Below are positions 8,354-16,716 of a DNA stretch of 64,000 nucleotides, in pieces (within the stretch, counting starts at the first letter, position 1; every line of letters starts with the position of its first letter). The notes beneath the pieces were generated by a model. That model was not told the DNA's origin. It worked only from the letters and a program-made list of their open reading frames with translations, and made no database searches. The stretch comes from Scandinavium vulneris_A (GTDB lineage: Bacteria; Pseudomonadota; Gammaproteobacteria; Enterobacterales; Enterobacteriaceae): NCBI GenBank assembly GCA_046518185.1, contig JBKGRZ010000003.1, forward strand, positions 248,001-312,000, written 5' to 3'. Position numbers and translations under genes: made by a program.

Positions 8354-9133
8354 TTATAAGGTTGAGAATAATTTTTGGCTGTTATCAGCCAGCGTTTCGG
8401 CAATTTCAGCAGGCGATTCGGAACGCAGTTCGCACAGGGCTTCGAAAACACGGGCCGCCTGTTCAGGACGGTTAGGCTGTCCCTGAAAACCGTTCAGCGG
8501 CATATCGGGCGCATCTGTTTCCAGCAGTAAGGCCGATAGCGGTAACCGTGCCATGACATCGCGGGTTTTGCTCGCCCGTGGGTAGGTAATGGTCCCGCCG
8601 ACGCCAATTTTATATCCGAGCTGAATGAATCGCTCCGCCTGTTGCAGGCTCCCGGCAAAACCGTGAACCACGCCAGTGCGCGGCAGATTATGCCGTTTGA
8701 GGTGCATCGCCAACGTGTCATGGGTGCGACGTGAATGCAGGATCACCGGCAGATCGTAACGTTTGGCGAGTCTGAGCTGTTCATCGAGCAACGCCTGTTG
8801 TTTGTCGAACTGCGGATCGTCTCGATAGAGATCGAGCCCTATCTCCCCTACCGCCACCAGCTTCTCCGGCTTTTGCGCTAACCGTGCCGCAAGCTGTGCC
8901 AGGCTGTGTTCATTATGCTTTTCAATCACTATCGGATGCAGGCCCAGGGCGGCATACAGCGGGGTGTGTGCCGCCGCCAATGCCAGCACGAGCTCAAAGC
9001 GGGAAGCTTCGGTCGCCGGAATAATTATCCTGGTCACACCCGCCTGAGCCGCGCGCGTCAGACTGTGTTCAACGTCATCCACAAACGGCGGAAAATCAAA
9101 ATGGCAGTGGGTGTCGGTGAAGCGGTAACTCAC
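8354..9133 (-). CDS. yjjV: TatD-family metal-dependent hydrolase YjjV
   Basis: 259 aa, the length of E. coli YjjV. TatD-family hydrolases are metal-dependent nucleases/phosphoesterases of the amidohydrolase superfamily. Visible ligands are DTHCHFDFP (residues 8-16), GEIGLDLYRD (Glu near 98), ILHSRRTHD, VVHGFAGS and LLETDAPDMPL. The start codon overlaps the last four bases of upstream yjjU, so they form a coupled pair. The physiological substrate is unknown. Confidence 0.95.
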   Translation of the reverse strand: MSYRFTDTHCHFDFPPFVDDVEHSLTRAAQAGVTRIIIPATEASRFELVLALAAAHTPLYAALGLHPIVIEKHNEHSLAQLAARLAQKPEKLVAVGEIGLDLYRDDPQFDKQQALLDEQLRLAKRYDLPVILHSRRTHDTLAMHLKRHNLPRTGVVHGFAGSLQQAERFIQLGYKIGVGGTITYPRASKTRDVMARLPLSALLLETDAPDMPLNGFQGQPNRPEQAARVFEALCELRSESPAEIAETLADNSQKLFSTL

Positions 9134-10203
9134 GCCAGTCCCTCGTTATCAAAGTTGGCATCATTGGCCTGAGGCGCATCGACCAGCGTTGCACTATGCA
9201 CATCGTTGGCGACCACCGCAGGCGGCACGACCAGCGGGGCAGGCACCGCCACCCGGGCTTTGTAGCGGTGCAGCGGCGGTTTCTCTGCCAGCATTTTACC
9301 CATCGTCGCCAGGAAGTAACGTCCACACTGGCGGCCGACGTTGTAATCTTCCAGCAACGCAGGCAGGCGGCTACCCAGTGCCATGCTTTTCAACGGCTTA
9401 GGCGGATAAATTTCAATGATCCGCACTTTGCCCGGCGGTTTTTCGATGTATTGCTGAATGGCGTGGTAGGTCTTCTCATGATGCTGAACCAGATTCACAA
9501 ACGGTTGCAGACTGCTTTCCCCCAGCCAGCGCTCCATACGTTTAAACCACTGTGGGGTGTAATACATCTGCGACGGTACGGTGCGGATTACTACGATGGT
9601 GTTGCCGCCACGTTTGACCGCTTCCTGAACCGGAATGGCGTCACTCACGCCGCCGTCCAGCCAGTTAAATCCATCGAGCGTCACGCCCGGACGATAAAAA
9701 CCCGGGATCGCGCTGGAGGCACGGATCTGATCCATCCAGGTTTCACGCGTCGGTGAGAAATAGCCCGGGGAGTAGTCGTCCGCACGAGAGGCACACATAT
9801 AGAACGCTTTGCCGACGTCAAACTCACGGGCCGCAATGTCCATCGCCAGCGGCATTTGGCTCGCCGTCGACTCCACCAGCCAGTCCAGGTCGATAAGGTT
9901 TCCGCCGCGCACGAAGCGCATCGGATCAAAAAATTCGCGAGAAGTGGTGTAGCGGGTAATGACTTTTCGGGCGTAGCCCGGCTGATTACAGACGTAGGCG
10001 GAGAGGTTTTGCGCCCCGGCAGAGGTGCCGAAATAGAGATCGAACGGATTAAATCGCGCGCGCATAAATTCGTCCAGCACACCCGCTGTGAAAATACCGC
10101 GTTGACCACCGCCTTCGCACACCAGCGCAAGCTTGCCTGGTTGAAAAGGGTTGGCCGCGAGTGGCGCTATATTGCCAAGCGTTACCGGAATTCGCTGTCC
10201 CAC
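9130..10203 (-). CDS. yjjU: Patatin-like phospholipase YjjU
   Basis: A 357-aa patatin-family lipid acyl hydrolase, the same length as E. coli YjjU. The oxyanion-hole glycines are in CEGGGQRGIFTAG (about 29-41), the nucleophile elbow is GTSAG (about 59-63), and the catalytic Asp is in WLDGGVSDAIPV (about 167), completing the Ser-Asp dyad. No signal peptide is seen; the N-terminal 25 residues are polar and proline-rich. Overlaps yjjV by 4 bp (ATGA). Confidence 0.94.
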   Translation of the reverse strand: MGQRIPVTLGNIAPLAANPFQPGKLALVCEGGGQRGIFTAGVLDEFMRARFNPFDLYFGTSAGAQNLSAYVCNQPGYARKVITRYTTSREFFDPMRFVRGGNLIDLDWLVESTASQMPLAMDIAAREFDVGKAFYMCASRADDYSPGYFSPTRETWMDQIRASSAIPGFYRPGVTLDGFNWLDGGVSDAIPVQEAVKRGGNTIVVIRTVPSQMYYTPQWFKRMERWLGESSLQPFVNLVQHHEKTYHAIQQYIEKPPGKVRIIEIYPPKPLKSMALGSRLPALLEDYNVGRQCGRYFLATMGKMLAEKPPLHRYKARVAVPAPLVVPPAVVANDVHSATLVDAPQANDANFDNEGLA

Positions 10204-10274
10204 ACTGCTTTCCCGTTTTTTATGATTCTTCTGTTAGTCCACCATAGCGCAGATAAGGATTCTCTTAAACTGAT

Positions 10275-10300
10275 AAAGCCAGTCCGAAGACTGGCTTTTG
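10275..10300 (-). terminator. Rho-independent terminator downstream of ytjA
   Basis: AAAGCCAGTC-CGAA-GACTGGCTTT, a 10-bp perfect stem with a tetraloop; the A/T flanks supply a U tract in both directions. It lies between ytjA and yjjU. Confidence 0.75.
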
Positions 10301-10332
10301 TTACGAAAATTTAACGTCTTCGGTCGACGTCG

Positions 10333-10494
10333 CTACGGACGCCTGCGTCCCATGAACAGACTCACCAGGAACAGGATGATACCGACGATAAAGACAATTT
10401 TTGCTGCGCCCGCTGCCGTACCGGCCAGACCACCGAAGCCCAGAGCGGCGGCAATTAACGCAATTACCAGAAATATAATGCCCCAACGAAACAT
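10333..10494 (-). CDS. ytjA: Small DUF1328 membrane protein YtjA
   Basis: 53 aa, starting MFRWGIIFLVIALIAAALGF after the SD GGAGAATCGT. Two hydrophobic helices are separated by a small Gly/Ala-rich loop (GGLAGTAAGAAK), with a basic tail GRRRP. Length and sequence match E. coli YtjA. It is a predicted two-pass inner-membrane protein with no assigned activity. It sits between osmY and yjjU as in E. coli. Confidence 0.92.
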   Translation of the reverse strand: MFRWGIIFLVIALIAAALGFGGLAGTAAGAAKIVFIVGIILFLVSLFMGRRRP

Positions 10495-10568
10495 ACGATT
10501 CTCCTTTACCATAGTGAATGTCGACCGCTTTGATGAACGCTCAGGCACTCAAAACGACAGACTGGTCT

Positions 10569-10585
10569 CCCCGGCAATGCCGGGG
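10569..10585. other. GC-rich dyad between osmY and ytjA
   Basis: CCCCGGC-AAT-GCCGGGG, a 7-bp stem with a 3-base loop, directly after osmY. It lacks a downstream U tract for the minus-strand transcript, so it is noted as an mRNA hairpin rather than a proper terminator. Confidence 0.5.
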
Positions 10586-10603
10586 AAAAATGTCAAAACT
10601 GCT

Positions 10604-11215
10604 TTATTTAACTTTAAGGTCGTTCTTCACACTTTTTACGCCATCAACTGCTTTGGTGATGCTCTCAGCACGATCGCTCTGTGCCTGGGACTCGACTGTC
10701 CCGGAAAGCTGCACCACACCGTCGGTGGTTTCGACCTTCACATTACGTGACGGGACGATGTCGTCAGCCAGTAGTTTGGCTTTAATCTCGCTGGTGGTTG
10801 CGGTATCACCCGCGTAGCCCTTCATGTCCTGCGACTTGCTGTCGCGTACATGGAGCTTATCGCTAACCGAGGACACACCTTCTACGCTTTTCGCGACTTT
10901 AACGGCGGCTTCAGCCTGTTCCTGGCTTTCAACGAAGCCGCTCAGGGTGACCACTTTGTCATCGGTTTTTACTGAGATATCGGTGCTCTTAATTGAATCA
11001 TGATCGACCAGCGCCGCTTTCACTTTTGCCGTGATGCTGCTGTCATCCATAAAGTTGCCGACTTTGTTCATGGAGCTGTCGACTTTCTGTCCGGCGCTGT
11101 CGGCAGCGGATTGTGTTTTATCCATGGTCGTTTCTGCCAGAGCAGAACCACTCATCAGGGCAGTACCCAGCATCATCGCCAGCAGCGTTTTGGACATCTT
11201 TTGGGTTGTCATCAT
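10604..11215 (-). CDS. osmY: Periplasmic osmotically induced protein OsmY
   Basis: 203 aa with a Sec signal peptide (MMTTQKMSKTLLAMM, cleavage likely at ALA-ET around residue 28) and two BON domains: one spanning the ITAKVKAALV region to DKLHVRD, the second from SEIKAKLLADD to the C-terminal NDLKVK. Nearly the E. coli sequence throughout the mature part. BON domains are lipid/membrane-binding modules, and OsmY acts as a periplasmic chaperone-like protein induced by osmotic stress and stationary phase through RpoS in E. coli. Alternative start one codon later. Confidence 0.97.
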   Translation of the reverse strand: MMTTQKMSKTLLAMMLGTALMSGSALAETTMDKTQSAADSAGQKVDSSMNKVGNFMDDSSITAKVKAALVDHDSIKSTDISVKTDDKVVTLSGFVESQEQAEAAVKVAKSVEGVSSVSDKLHVRDSKSQDMKGYAGDTATTSEIKAKLLADDIVPSRNVKVETTDGVVQLSGTVESQAQSDRAESITKAVDGVKSVKNDLKVK

Positions 11216-11550
11216 CTCGATTCCTGTAGTTTGCTCAGAATTTGAGCTCAGGCGATCTTCATGATCGCATTGCTGTAGGGGTGAACATCACCACAATCTC
11301 ACAGTTATTAATATCGCGAACGACAAATCTACTGGTTTATTACGCCGGTAAACACGCATTGATTAGCGGTTAAAGCCAGCAAACTTGTCATCACTTTGTT
11401 AAATATAGCCAACAATTTTGAACGCGCTCGGCCAAACGGCTAAAAAGTAGCCTTTTGCAGCGTAAATGGCTTCAATTAAGAACTTTCTGCAAGGGAATCA
11501 ACAGGGAGGGAAAATGACAGAGCACGGCGCGGGCCGTGCTCTGGAGAGGA
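11216..11550. promoter_or_regulatory. osmY upstream region with prfC 3' hairpin
   Basis: 335 bp without a gene. At the prfC end there is an 11-bp perfect stem (CAGAGCACGGC, 11518-11528, with its inverse 11533-11543), the likely prfC terminator, though its U tract is weak. The rest is AT-rich and must hold the osmY promoter. I could not place a sigma-S -10 with confidence. Confidence 0.5.
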
Positions 11551-13140
11551 TTAGTGTTCGCGGGTCTTGCGGAACTGAACGTCAGGGTAACGTTCCTGGG
11601 TCAGGTTAAGGTTAACCATGGTTGGGGCGATATACGTCAGGTTATCGCCGCCATCCAGCGCCAGCTGAACTTCGTTCTTACGCTTGAACTCTTCGAATTT
11701 CTTCACGTCGTTACTTTCGACCCAACGAGCGGTCGCAACGTTCACCGATTCGTAAATCGCTTCGACGTTGTATTCACTCTTCAGACGCGCAACCACCACG
11801 TCGAACTGCAGCACACCCACTGCGCCGACAATCAGGTCGTTGTTGGCAATCGGACGGAAGACCTGCACCGCGCCCTCTTCCGACAGCTGAACCAGCCCTT
11901 TGAGCAACTGCTTCTGCTTCAACGGATCCTTGAGGCGAATACGACGGAACAGCTCAGGGGCAAAGTTAGGAATGCCGGTGAACTTCATCATTTCACCTTG
12001 GGTAAAGGTGTCGCCAATCTGGATAGTGCCGTGGTTATGCAGACCGATGATGTCACCCGGGAACGCTTCTTCAACGTGCGAACGGTCGCCCGCCATGAAG
12101 GTCAGCGCGTCGGAAATCACCACGTCTTTACCGGTACGCACCTGGCGCAGCTTCATACCTTTTTCATATTTACCGGACACCACACGCATGAATGCCACGC
12201 GGTCACGGTGTTTCGGGTCCATGTTGGCCTGAATTTTAAACACGAAGCCGCTGAACTTCTCTTCTTTAGCTTCCACTTCGCGGGTGTCGGTTTTACGCGG
12301 CATCGGCGCTGGCGCCCATTCCACCAGACCGTCCAGCATGTGGTCGACGCCGAAGTTACCCAGCGCGGTCCCGAAGAATACCGGGGTGATTTCACCGGCG
12401 AGGAACAGCTCCTGATCAAACTCATGCGATGCGCCCTGCACCAGTTCCAGCTCATCACGCAGCTGGGCCGCAAGATCTTCACCCACGGCGGTATCCAGTT
12501 CCGGGTTGTTCAGCCCCTTCACGATGCGGACATCCTGAATGGTGTGGCCTTTACCCGTCTGATACAGATAGGTTTCATCTTTATAAAGATGATAAACGCC
12601 TTTGAACAGCTTACCGCAGCCGATAGGCCAGGTGATTGGCGCACAGGCAATTTTCAGCTCGCTCTCGACTTCATCCAGCACTTCCATCGGATCGCGGATG
12701 TCACGGTCGAGTTTGTTCATGAAGGTCAGGATCGGCGTGTCGCGCAGACGGGTGACTTCCATCAGCTTGCGCGTCCGGTCCTCGACGCCTTTCGCGGCAT
12801 CGATAACCATCAGACAGCAGTCGACGGCAGTCAGGGTACGATAAGTATCTTCAGAGAAGTCTTCGTGACCCGGGGTGTCCAGCAGGTTCACCAGGCAGTC
12901 GTGATACGGGAACTGCATTACCGAGGTCGTAATGGAAATCCCACGCTGTTTTTCCATCTCCATCCAGTCAGATTTTGCATGCTGGCTTGAGCCACGGCCC
13001 TTAACGGTACCGGCGGTCTGGATAGCCTGCCCGAACAACAACACCTTTTCAGTGATGGTCGTTTTACCGGCATCCGGGTGCGAGATGATGGCAAAAGTGC
13101 GGCGTTTCGCCACCTCTTGCAGATAAGGAGACAACGTCAT
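11551..13140 (-). CDS. prfC: Peptide chain release factor 3
   Basis: A translational GTPase that removes RF1/RF2 from the ribosome after peptide release. 529 aa, as in E. coli. G motifs: SHPDAGKTTITEK (P loop, about 20-32), DTPGHEDFSEDTYR (G3) and TFMNKLDRD (G4). Domain II/III follow with the typical RGI...TTSVMQF switch I segment. It is the last gene of the minus-strand block after yjjG, with a 91-bp gap that could hold its own promoter. Confidence 0.98.
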   Translation of the reverse strand: MTLSPYLQEVAKRRTFAIISHPDAGKTTITEKVLLFGQAIQTAGTVKGRGSSQHAKSDWMEMEKQRGISITTSVMQFPYHDCLVNLLDTPGHEDFSEDTYRTLTAVDCCLMVIDAAKGVEDRTRKLMEVTRLRDTPILTFMNKLDRDIRDPMEVLDEVESELKIACAPITWPIGCGKLFKGVYHLYKDETYLYQTGKGHTIQDVRIVKGLNNPELDTAVGEDLAAQLRDELELVQGASHEFDQELFLAGEITPVFFGTALGNFGVDHMLDGLVEWAPAPMPRKTDTREVEAKEEKFSGFVFKIQANMDPKHRDRVAFMRVVSGKYEKGMKLRQVRTGKDVVISDALTFMAGDRSHVEEAFPGDIIGLHNHGTIQIGDTFTQGEMMKFTGIPNFAPELFRRIRLKDPLKQKQLLKGLVQLSEEGAVQVFRPIANNDLIVGAVGVLQFDVVVARLKSEYNVEAIYESVNVATARWVESNDVKKFEEFKRKNEVQLALDGGDNLTYIAPTMVNLNLTQERYPDVQFRKTREH

Positions 13141-13231
13141 AGTCAGTTCTTCTTAAGTAAACGCGACCGCAGGCCGCGCATGTTGAATACGAAAAATGCG
13201 GCTATTTTACCCGTAAGGCGGGGACTGACAA

Positions 13232-13912
13232 TCAATGTTTACACAGGAGTTGCTCCAGCTCGGCAAGTGATGTCACAGTCCAGGTCGGCGTAAGATCCGC
13301 AGGCAGCGTTTGCTGGTGCGCATTCAACCAGCAGGTCGAGAGCCCGGCGTTGACGCCGCCGCGAATGTCCGACTCGGCGGTATCGCCAACCATCAGCACC
13401 CGCGAGCGACTCGGATTACCCGCCTGCTCCAGCGCATAATCGAAAATACGCGGATCCGGTTTGGCGACGCCGACTTCTTCAGAAATTATCACTAAATCAA
13501 AGTGTTCACGCAGCCCAGTGCGCTCAAGACGAATCTGTTGTAGAGAGGTAAAGCCATTGGTGATAATCCCCATCTTTACCTTGCCCTGCAGCGAATTGAG
13601 CAGTGAAACCGCCCCCGGCAATGGGGCGCAAATCTCTGCCATCGCATTCATAAAGGCATTGTTCAACTCGCCGGGGTTAACGTTCAGGCGTGCCGCCCAG
13701 CTTTCGAAACGCTGATGCTGAAGCTGTAACGAGGAGATTACCCCGTTCTGATAATCGACCCACAGCGGCTTGTTAACCGACTGATAGTCCTGGAAATCTT
13801 CAGCGGTGAAGGTCACGCTATAATCAAGAAACATCCGCTGTAAGCCACTGAACGAATCGAAGGTAAATAGCGTTTCGTCGGCATCAAAGAAAATCCAGTC
13901 CCACATCTTCAT
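13232..13912 (-). CDS. yjjG: HAD-family nucleotidase YjjG
   Basis: 226 aa. HAD motif I is FFDADETLF (residues 8-16), motif II ITNGF, motif III the Lys in VGVAKPDPRIFDYAL, and motif IV VLMVGDTAESDI. A C1 helical cap lies between motifs I and II. In E. coli this enzyme is a pyrimidine (d)UMP/dTMP 5'-nucleotidase that helps exclude noncanonical nucleotides. It follows rimI by 14 bp and is therefore likely co-transcribed with holD-rimI. Confidence 0.95.
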   Translation of the reverse strand: MKMWDWIFFDADETLFTFDSFSGLQRMFLDYSVTFTAEDFQDYQSVNKPLWVDYQNGVISSLQLQHQRFESWAARLNVNPGELNNAFMNAMAEICAPLPGAVSLLNSLQGKVKMGIITNGFTSLQQIRLERTGLREHFDLVIISEEVGVAKPDPRIFDYALEQAGNPSRSRVLMVGDTAESDIRGGVNAGLSTCWLNAHQQTLPADLTPTWTVTSLAELEQLLCKH

Positions 13913-13926
13913 CGTAAACCCTTGTC

Positions 13927-14373
13927 TTACATACTGATTGGCAGTGCCATTATGATTGCGTCCTCACGCCCGTCCGCGGTCGGATAGTAGTTGCGTCGAA
14001 TCGTCGCCTCGTTGAAGCCCAGGCTTTCATACAGTGCGATGGCGGCGGCGTTCGAGGCGCGGACTTCCAGCCACAGCGTGACGACGCCGCGTTTTTCCAC
14101 TTCGTCGATAACCTGTTCGAGCAATTCGCGGCCGAGGCCCCGACGCTGATACGCCGGATCGACAGCGATATTAAACAGCGTGGCTTCATCGAGCACGATT
14201 TGCGTAATGGCGAAGGCCGCCATCTCGCCGTCCACCGTCAGCTGCAGGTTGAGATAGCGCTCACCCTGATTGCTGGCGAGCGTCTGCTCGCTCCACGGGA
14301 AGGCGTGGGCGCGCTGCTCAATCTGCAGCGCGCGGGGTAAATCAGTCTGGCTTAGGGAAGAAATCGTGTTCAT
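13927..14373 (-). CDS. rimI: Ribosomal protein alanine acetyltransferase RimI
   Basis: N-alpha-acetylates ribosomal protein S18. The start MNTISSLSQTDLPRALQIEQ gives 148 aa, exactly the E. coli length; the longer open frame upstream runs through holD and is not conserved. GNAT signature: the acetyl-CoA loop in QRRGLGRELLEQVI (about 78-91) and WLEVRASNAAAIALYESLGF. The start lies 32 bp inside holD, so translation is coupled. Confidence 0.96.
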   Translation of the reverse strand: MNTISSLSQTDLPRALQIEQRAHAFPWSEQTLASNQGERYLNLQLTVDGEMAAFAITQIVLDEATLFNIAVDPAYQRRGLGRELLEQVIDEVEKRGVVTLWLEVRASNAAAIALYESLGFNEATIRRNYYPTADGREDAIIMALPISM

Positions 14374-14755
14374 GAGCGCAAATTTGTCGCCAGAGTTCAG
14401 CCCGGGCCGCCGCGCTGGACTGCAGTTGTTCGAATGTCGGGCTGGCGACCTGAGCGCCTTCCAGCGCGACCGGTTCAGCATCGCCAAGACGCCAGCTGTT
14501 ACAGCGGCCACCCTCGGGCAGCATCGCAACGCGCTCCGGCGTCAGCTGTAAGACCTGATCCGGCGTCACGACGAGCGCGCGCAGGATGTCGTTGACCAGC
14601 GGATCGGTCAGCGGTGGCAGCGTTTGCGCCACCATTACCAGACGAATATGTTCAGGCAGCGAGATGGCGATTTCGCCCTGCAAAACCGAGGGGCGGCGCA
14701 AAGCCCACTGGGTAATGCCCAGTTGCTGTAGTTGCCAGTCTCGTCGGGATGTCAT
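14342..14755 (-). CDS. holD: DNA polymerase III psi subunit HolD
   Basis: Psi subunit of the clamp loader; with chi (HolC) it links the replisome to SSB. The start MTSRRDWQLQQLGITQW gives 137 aa, the E. coli length, and has SD AGGAGAAACC. The conserved N-terminal DWQLQQLGITQW segment binds chi, and the C-terminal core (GEIAISLPEHIRLVMVA onwards) is intact. First gene of holD-rimI-yjjG, divergent from rsmC. Confidence 0.96.
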   Translation of the reverse strand: MTSRRDWQLQQLGITQWALRRPSVLQGEIAISLPEHIRLVMVAQTLPPLTDPLVNDILRALVVTPDQVLQLTPERVAMLPEGGRCNSWRLGDAEPVALEGAQVASPTFEQLQSSAAARAELWRQICAHEHDFFPKPD

Positions 14756-14856
14756 CGCGGGTTTCTCCTGTCTGTCAGGCGCGCAAATATAGCAAATTCG
14801 ACGAACGTGCGCCAATAAAGCAAGGAGCCGTACGCGCGGTTCGTACAGATAATGTG

Positions 14857-14862
14857 TATAAT
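14857..14862 (+). promoter_or_regulatory. Probable rsmC promoter -10
   Basis: A perfect TATAAT 33 bp before the rsmC ATG in the holD-rsmC divergent gap, preceded by TGTG and followed by the GC-rich CGCGCCCG. The -35 is not clear. Confidence 0.5.
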
Positions 14863-14894
14863 CGCGCCCGTCGTTAATTGAGGATCCCATATCT

Positions 14895-15923
14895 ATGTCT
14901 GCATTGACCCCGGCAAGTGAAGTCTTGCTGCGCCACAGTGATGATTTCGAACAAAGCCGCATTCTGTTTGCCGGTGATCTGCAGGATGACCTGCCCGCTC
15001 GTCTGGACACCGCATTTAGCCGTGCCCACACTCAACAATTTCACCACTGGCAGGTTCTGAATGCCCAGATGGGTGAGAACGTTCGCTTCAGCCTGACCGC
15101 AGAAGCGGCCGATGTGGCTGACTGCGATACGCTGATTTACTACTGGCCGAAGAACAAGCCTGAAGCGCTGTATCAACTGACTAATATTTTATCAATGATG
15201 CCGATTGGCACCGATATTTTTGTGGTCGGTGAGAACCGCAGCGGCGTGCGCAGCGCCGAGCAGATGCTGGCGGAATTCGCGCCGCTGAACAAAGTCGACA
15301 GCGCGCGTCGCTGTGGCCTGTACCATGGTCGCCTGGAAAAACAGCCTTCGTTCAGCGCAGAAGATAACTGGTCCGAATATCAGTTGGATGGCCTGACCAT
15401 TAAAACGCTGCCGGGCGTCTTCAGCCGCGATGGCCTGGATGTTGGCAGCAAGTTGCTGCTCTCCACCCTGACTCCGCACACTAAAGGTAAAGTGTTGGAC
15501 GTCGGCTGCGGCGCTGGCGTGCTGGCCACCGTCCTGGCGAGTCACTCGCCGAAAGTGCGTCTGACCCTGTGTGACGTCAACGCCGCGGCGGTAGAAGCCA
15601 GCCGCGCCACCCTGGCGGCTAACGGCCTGGAAGGTGAAGTCTTTGCCAGCAACGTTTTCTCCGAGGTGACCGGTCGCTTTGACATGATTATCTCCAATCC
15701 GCCGTTCCACGACGGACTGCAAACCAGCCTCGAAGCCACGCAACAGCTTATCCGTGGCGCAGTGCGCCATCTGGGTACCGGTGGTGAACTGCGTATTGTG
15801 GCCAACGCCTTCCTGCCGTATCCGAAAGTGCTGGATGAAATCTTTGGTTTCCACGAGGTGCTTGCCCAGACCGGCCGCTTTAAAGTCTATCGCACGGTGC
15901 TGACCCGTCAGGCGAAAAAGTAA
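14895..15923 (+). CDS. rsmC: 16S rRNA m2G1207 methyltransferase RsmC
   Basis: 342 aa, matching E. coli. N-terminal degenerate MTase-like domain (1 to about 160) used for substrate binding; C-terminal Rossmann methyltransferase with the SAM loop VLDVGCGAGVLA (about 200-211), acidic CDVNAAAVEASR and catalytic NPPFHDG (about 268-274). Modifies G1207 of 16S rRNA in the 30S subunit. A strong terminator follows the stop. Confidence 0.98.
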   Translation: MSALTPASEVLLRHSDDFEQSRILFAGDLQDDLPARLDTAFSRAHTQQFHHWQVLNAQMGENVRFSLTAEAADVADCDTLIYYWPKNKPEALYQLTNILSMMPIGTDIFVVGENRSGVRSAEQMLAEFAPLNKVDSARRCGLYHGRLEKQPSFSAEDNWSEYQLDGLTIKTLPGVFSRDGLDVGSKLLLSTLTPHTKGKVLDVGCGAGVLATVLASHSPKVRLTLCDVNAAAVEASRATLAANGLEGEVFASNVFSEVTGRFDMIISNPPFHDGLQTSLEATQQLIRGAVRHLGTGGELRIVANAFLPYPKVLDEIFGFHEVLAQTGRFKVYRTVLTRQAKK

Positions 15924-15933
15924 ATGCTCTCCC

Positions 15934-15962
15934 GCCCGCAGGCTTTACCCTGCGGGCGTTCT
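15934..15962 (+). terminator. rsmC terminator
   Basis: GCCCGCAGG-CTTTAC-CCTGCGGGC followed by GTTCT; a 9-bp GC-rich stem 11 bp after the rsmC stop codon. Confidence 0.75.
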
Positions 15963-16034
15963 CCCTTCCCGCTCTCCCACGTTGCTAAAGCGCCCACTTT
16001 TACAGCGATCGGAAAATTCTGCTGCAATTAACTG

Positions 16035-16062
16035 TTGACGAAAATCCGAAAACCACTAGAAT
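16035..16062 (+). promoter_or_regulatory. Stable-RNA promoter of the leu tRNA operon
   Basis: TTGACG (16035-16040), a 16-bp spacer and TAGAAT (16057-16062), followed by the GC-rich discriminator GCGCCTCC, as expected of stringently controlled tRNA promoters. The first tRNA begins 42 bp later. Confidence 0.8.
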
Positions 16063-16103
16063 GCGCCTCCGTGGTAACGATTCTTTTTAAGAGTCGATGG
16101 TAT

Positions 16104-16190
16104 GCGACGGTGGCGGAATTGGTAGACGCGCTAGCTTCAGGTGTTAGTGTCCTAACGGACGTGGGGGTTCAAGTCCCCCCCCTCGCACCA
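16104..16190 (+). tRNA. leuQ: tRNA-Leu (CAG), copy 1
   Basis: 87 nt with encoded CCA. Anticodon CAG in the loop CTTCAGGTG; long class II variable arm; T arm GGGGGTTCAAGTCCCCC. Differs from copies 2 and 3 at acceptor position 5 (C instead of A, leaving a C-C rather than A-C mismatch) and in the variable arm (TCCTAACGGA). Symbols leuQ/P/V follow the E. coli order. Confidence 0.96.
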
Positions 16191-16219
16191 TATACCACGT
16201 AAGATGTTGCTCGCACTGG

Positions 16220-16306
16220 GCGAAGGTGGCGGAATTGGTAGACGCGCTAGCTTCAGGTGTTAGTGTTCGTAAGGACGTGGGGGTTCAAGTCCCCCCCCTC
16301 GCACCA
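16220..16306 (+). tRNA. leuP: tRNA-Leu (CAG), copy 2
   Basis: 87 nt with encoded CCA, 29 bp after copy 1 and in the same transcript. Anticodon CAG, acceptor start GCGAAGG, variable arm TTCGTAAGGA. Identical to copy 3 over the whole gene by inspection. Confidence 0.96.
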
Positions 16307-16334
16307 ACGAGTAATATCAAGATAAGATTTCTGT

Positions 16335-16421
16335 GCGAAGGTGGCGGAATTGGTAGACGCGCTAGCTTCAGGTGTTAGTGTTCGTAAGGACGTGGGGGTT
16401 CAAGTCCCCCCCCTCGCACCA
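16335..16421 (+). tRNA. leuV: tRNA-Leu (CAG), copy 3
   Basis: 87 nt with encoded CCA, 28 bp after copy 2. Same acceptor, anticodon and variable arm as copy 2. No clear hairpin-plus-T terminator follows; a pyrimidine-rich TCTCTCTCTT stretch lies immediately downstream. Confidence 0.96.
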
Positions 16422-16467
16422 GCATTCTTATCTCTCTCTTCTCTCTCCCTGTTTTATCTCATCCCAT

Positions 16468-16698
16468 TTACTTCAAACTCATCAATACCAGCATCATCCC
16501 GCTTATCAATGCAAACGCCGATGGCAACAGCACAAAGTGACGCAACTGGCGATGCCAGATCATTACGCCCGTCAGCAGCAGGCCCAGCGCAATTAAACTG
16601 CGCCAGACGTCAACCGATAGCCCGACAAAACCTAATCCGACTAAAAGCACCCCCGGGATTAACACGCCCCATCCACTGCCTAACGCCCGTTGCAACAT
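16468..16698 (-). CDS. yjjZ: DUF1435 small membrane protein (YjjZ-like)
   Basis: 76 aa from MLQRALGSGWGVLIPGVL, with SD GAGAG at good spacing; a start 13 codons earlier (MILVIII) would lie inside the Fur boxes and is less likely. Three hydrophobic segments predict an inner-membrane protein, with WGVLIPGVLLVGL and HRQLRHFVLLPS as the conserved features. Its position between the leu tRNAs and fhuF, and the strong Fur boxes upstream, match E. coli yjjZ. Function unknown; iron-repressed expression is inferred from the boxes. Confidence 0.8.
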   Translation of the reverse strand: MLQRALGSGWGVLIPGVLLVGLGFVGLSVDVWRSLIALGLLLTGVMIWHRQLRHFVLLPSAFALISGMMLVLMSLK

Positions 16699-16716
16699 GG
16701 TTATAGCTCTCAAAGC

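Noticed and set aside
10569..10585. Terminator for osmY
   Set aside because: Good hairpin, but the adjacent A/T run is on the wrong side for the osmY transcript; kept only as a dyad.
11536..12990. 484-codon open frame antisense to prfC
   Set aside because: Lies wholly within prfC in the opposite strand, no SD, no family features; a codon-bias artefact.
14374..15031. Longer starts for rimI and holD
   Set aside because: The extensions read through neighbouring genes in the wrong frame; E. coli-length starts have good context.
16104..16421. Three near-identical repeats as a CRISPR-like or mobile repeat array
   Set aside because: They are complete tRNA-Leu genes with CCA ends. I saw no CRISPR array, IS element or integrase in the window.
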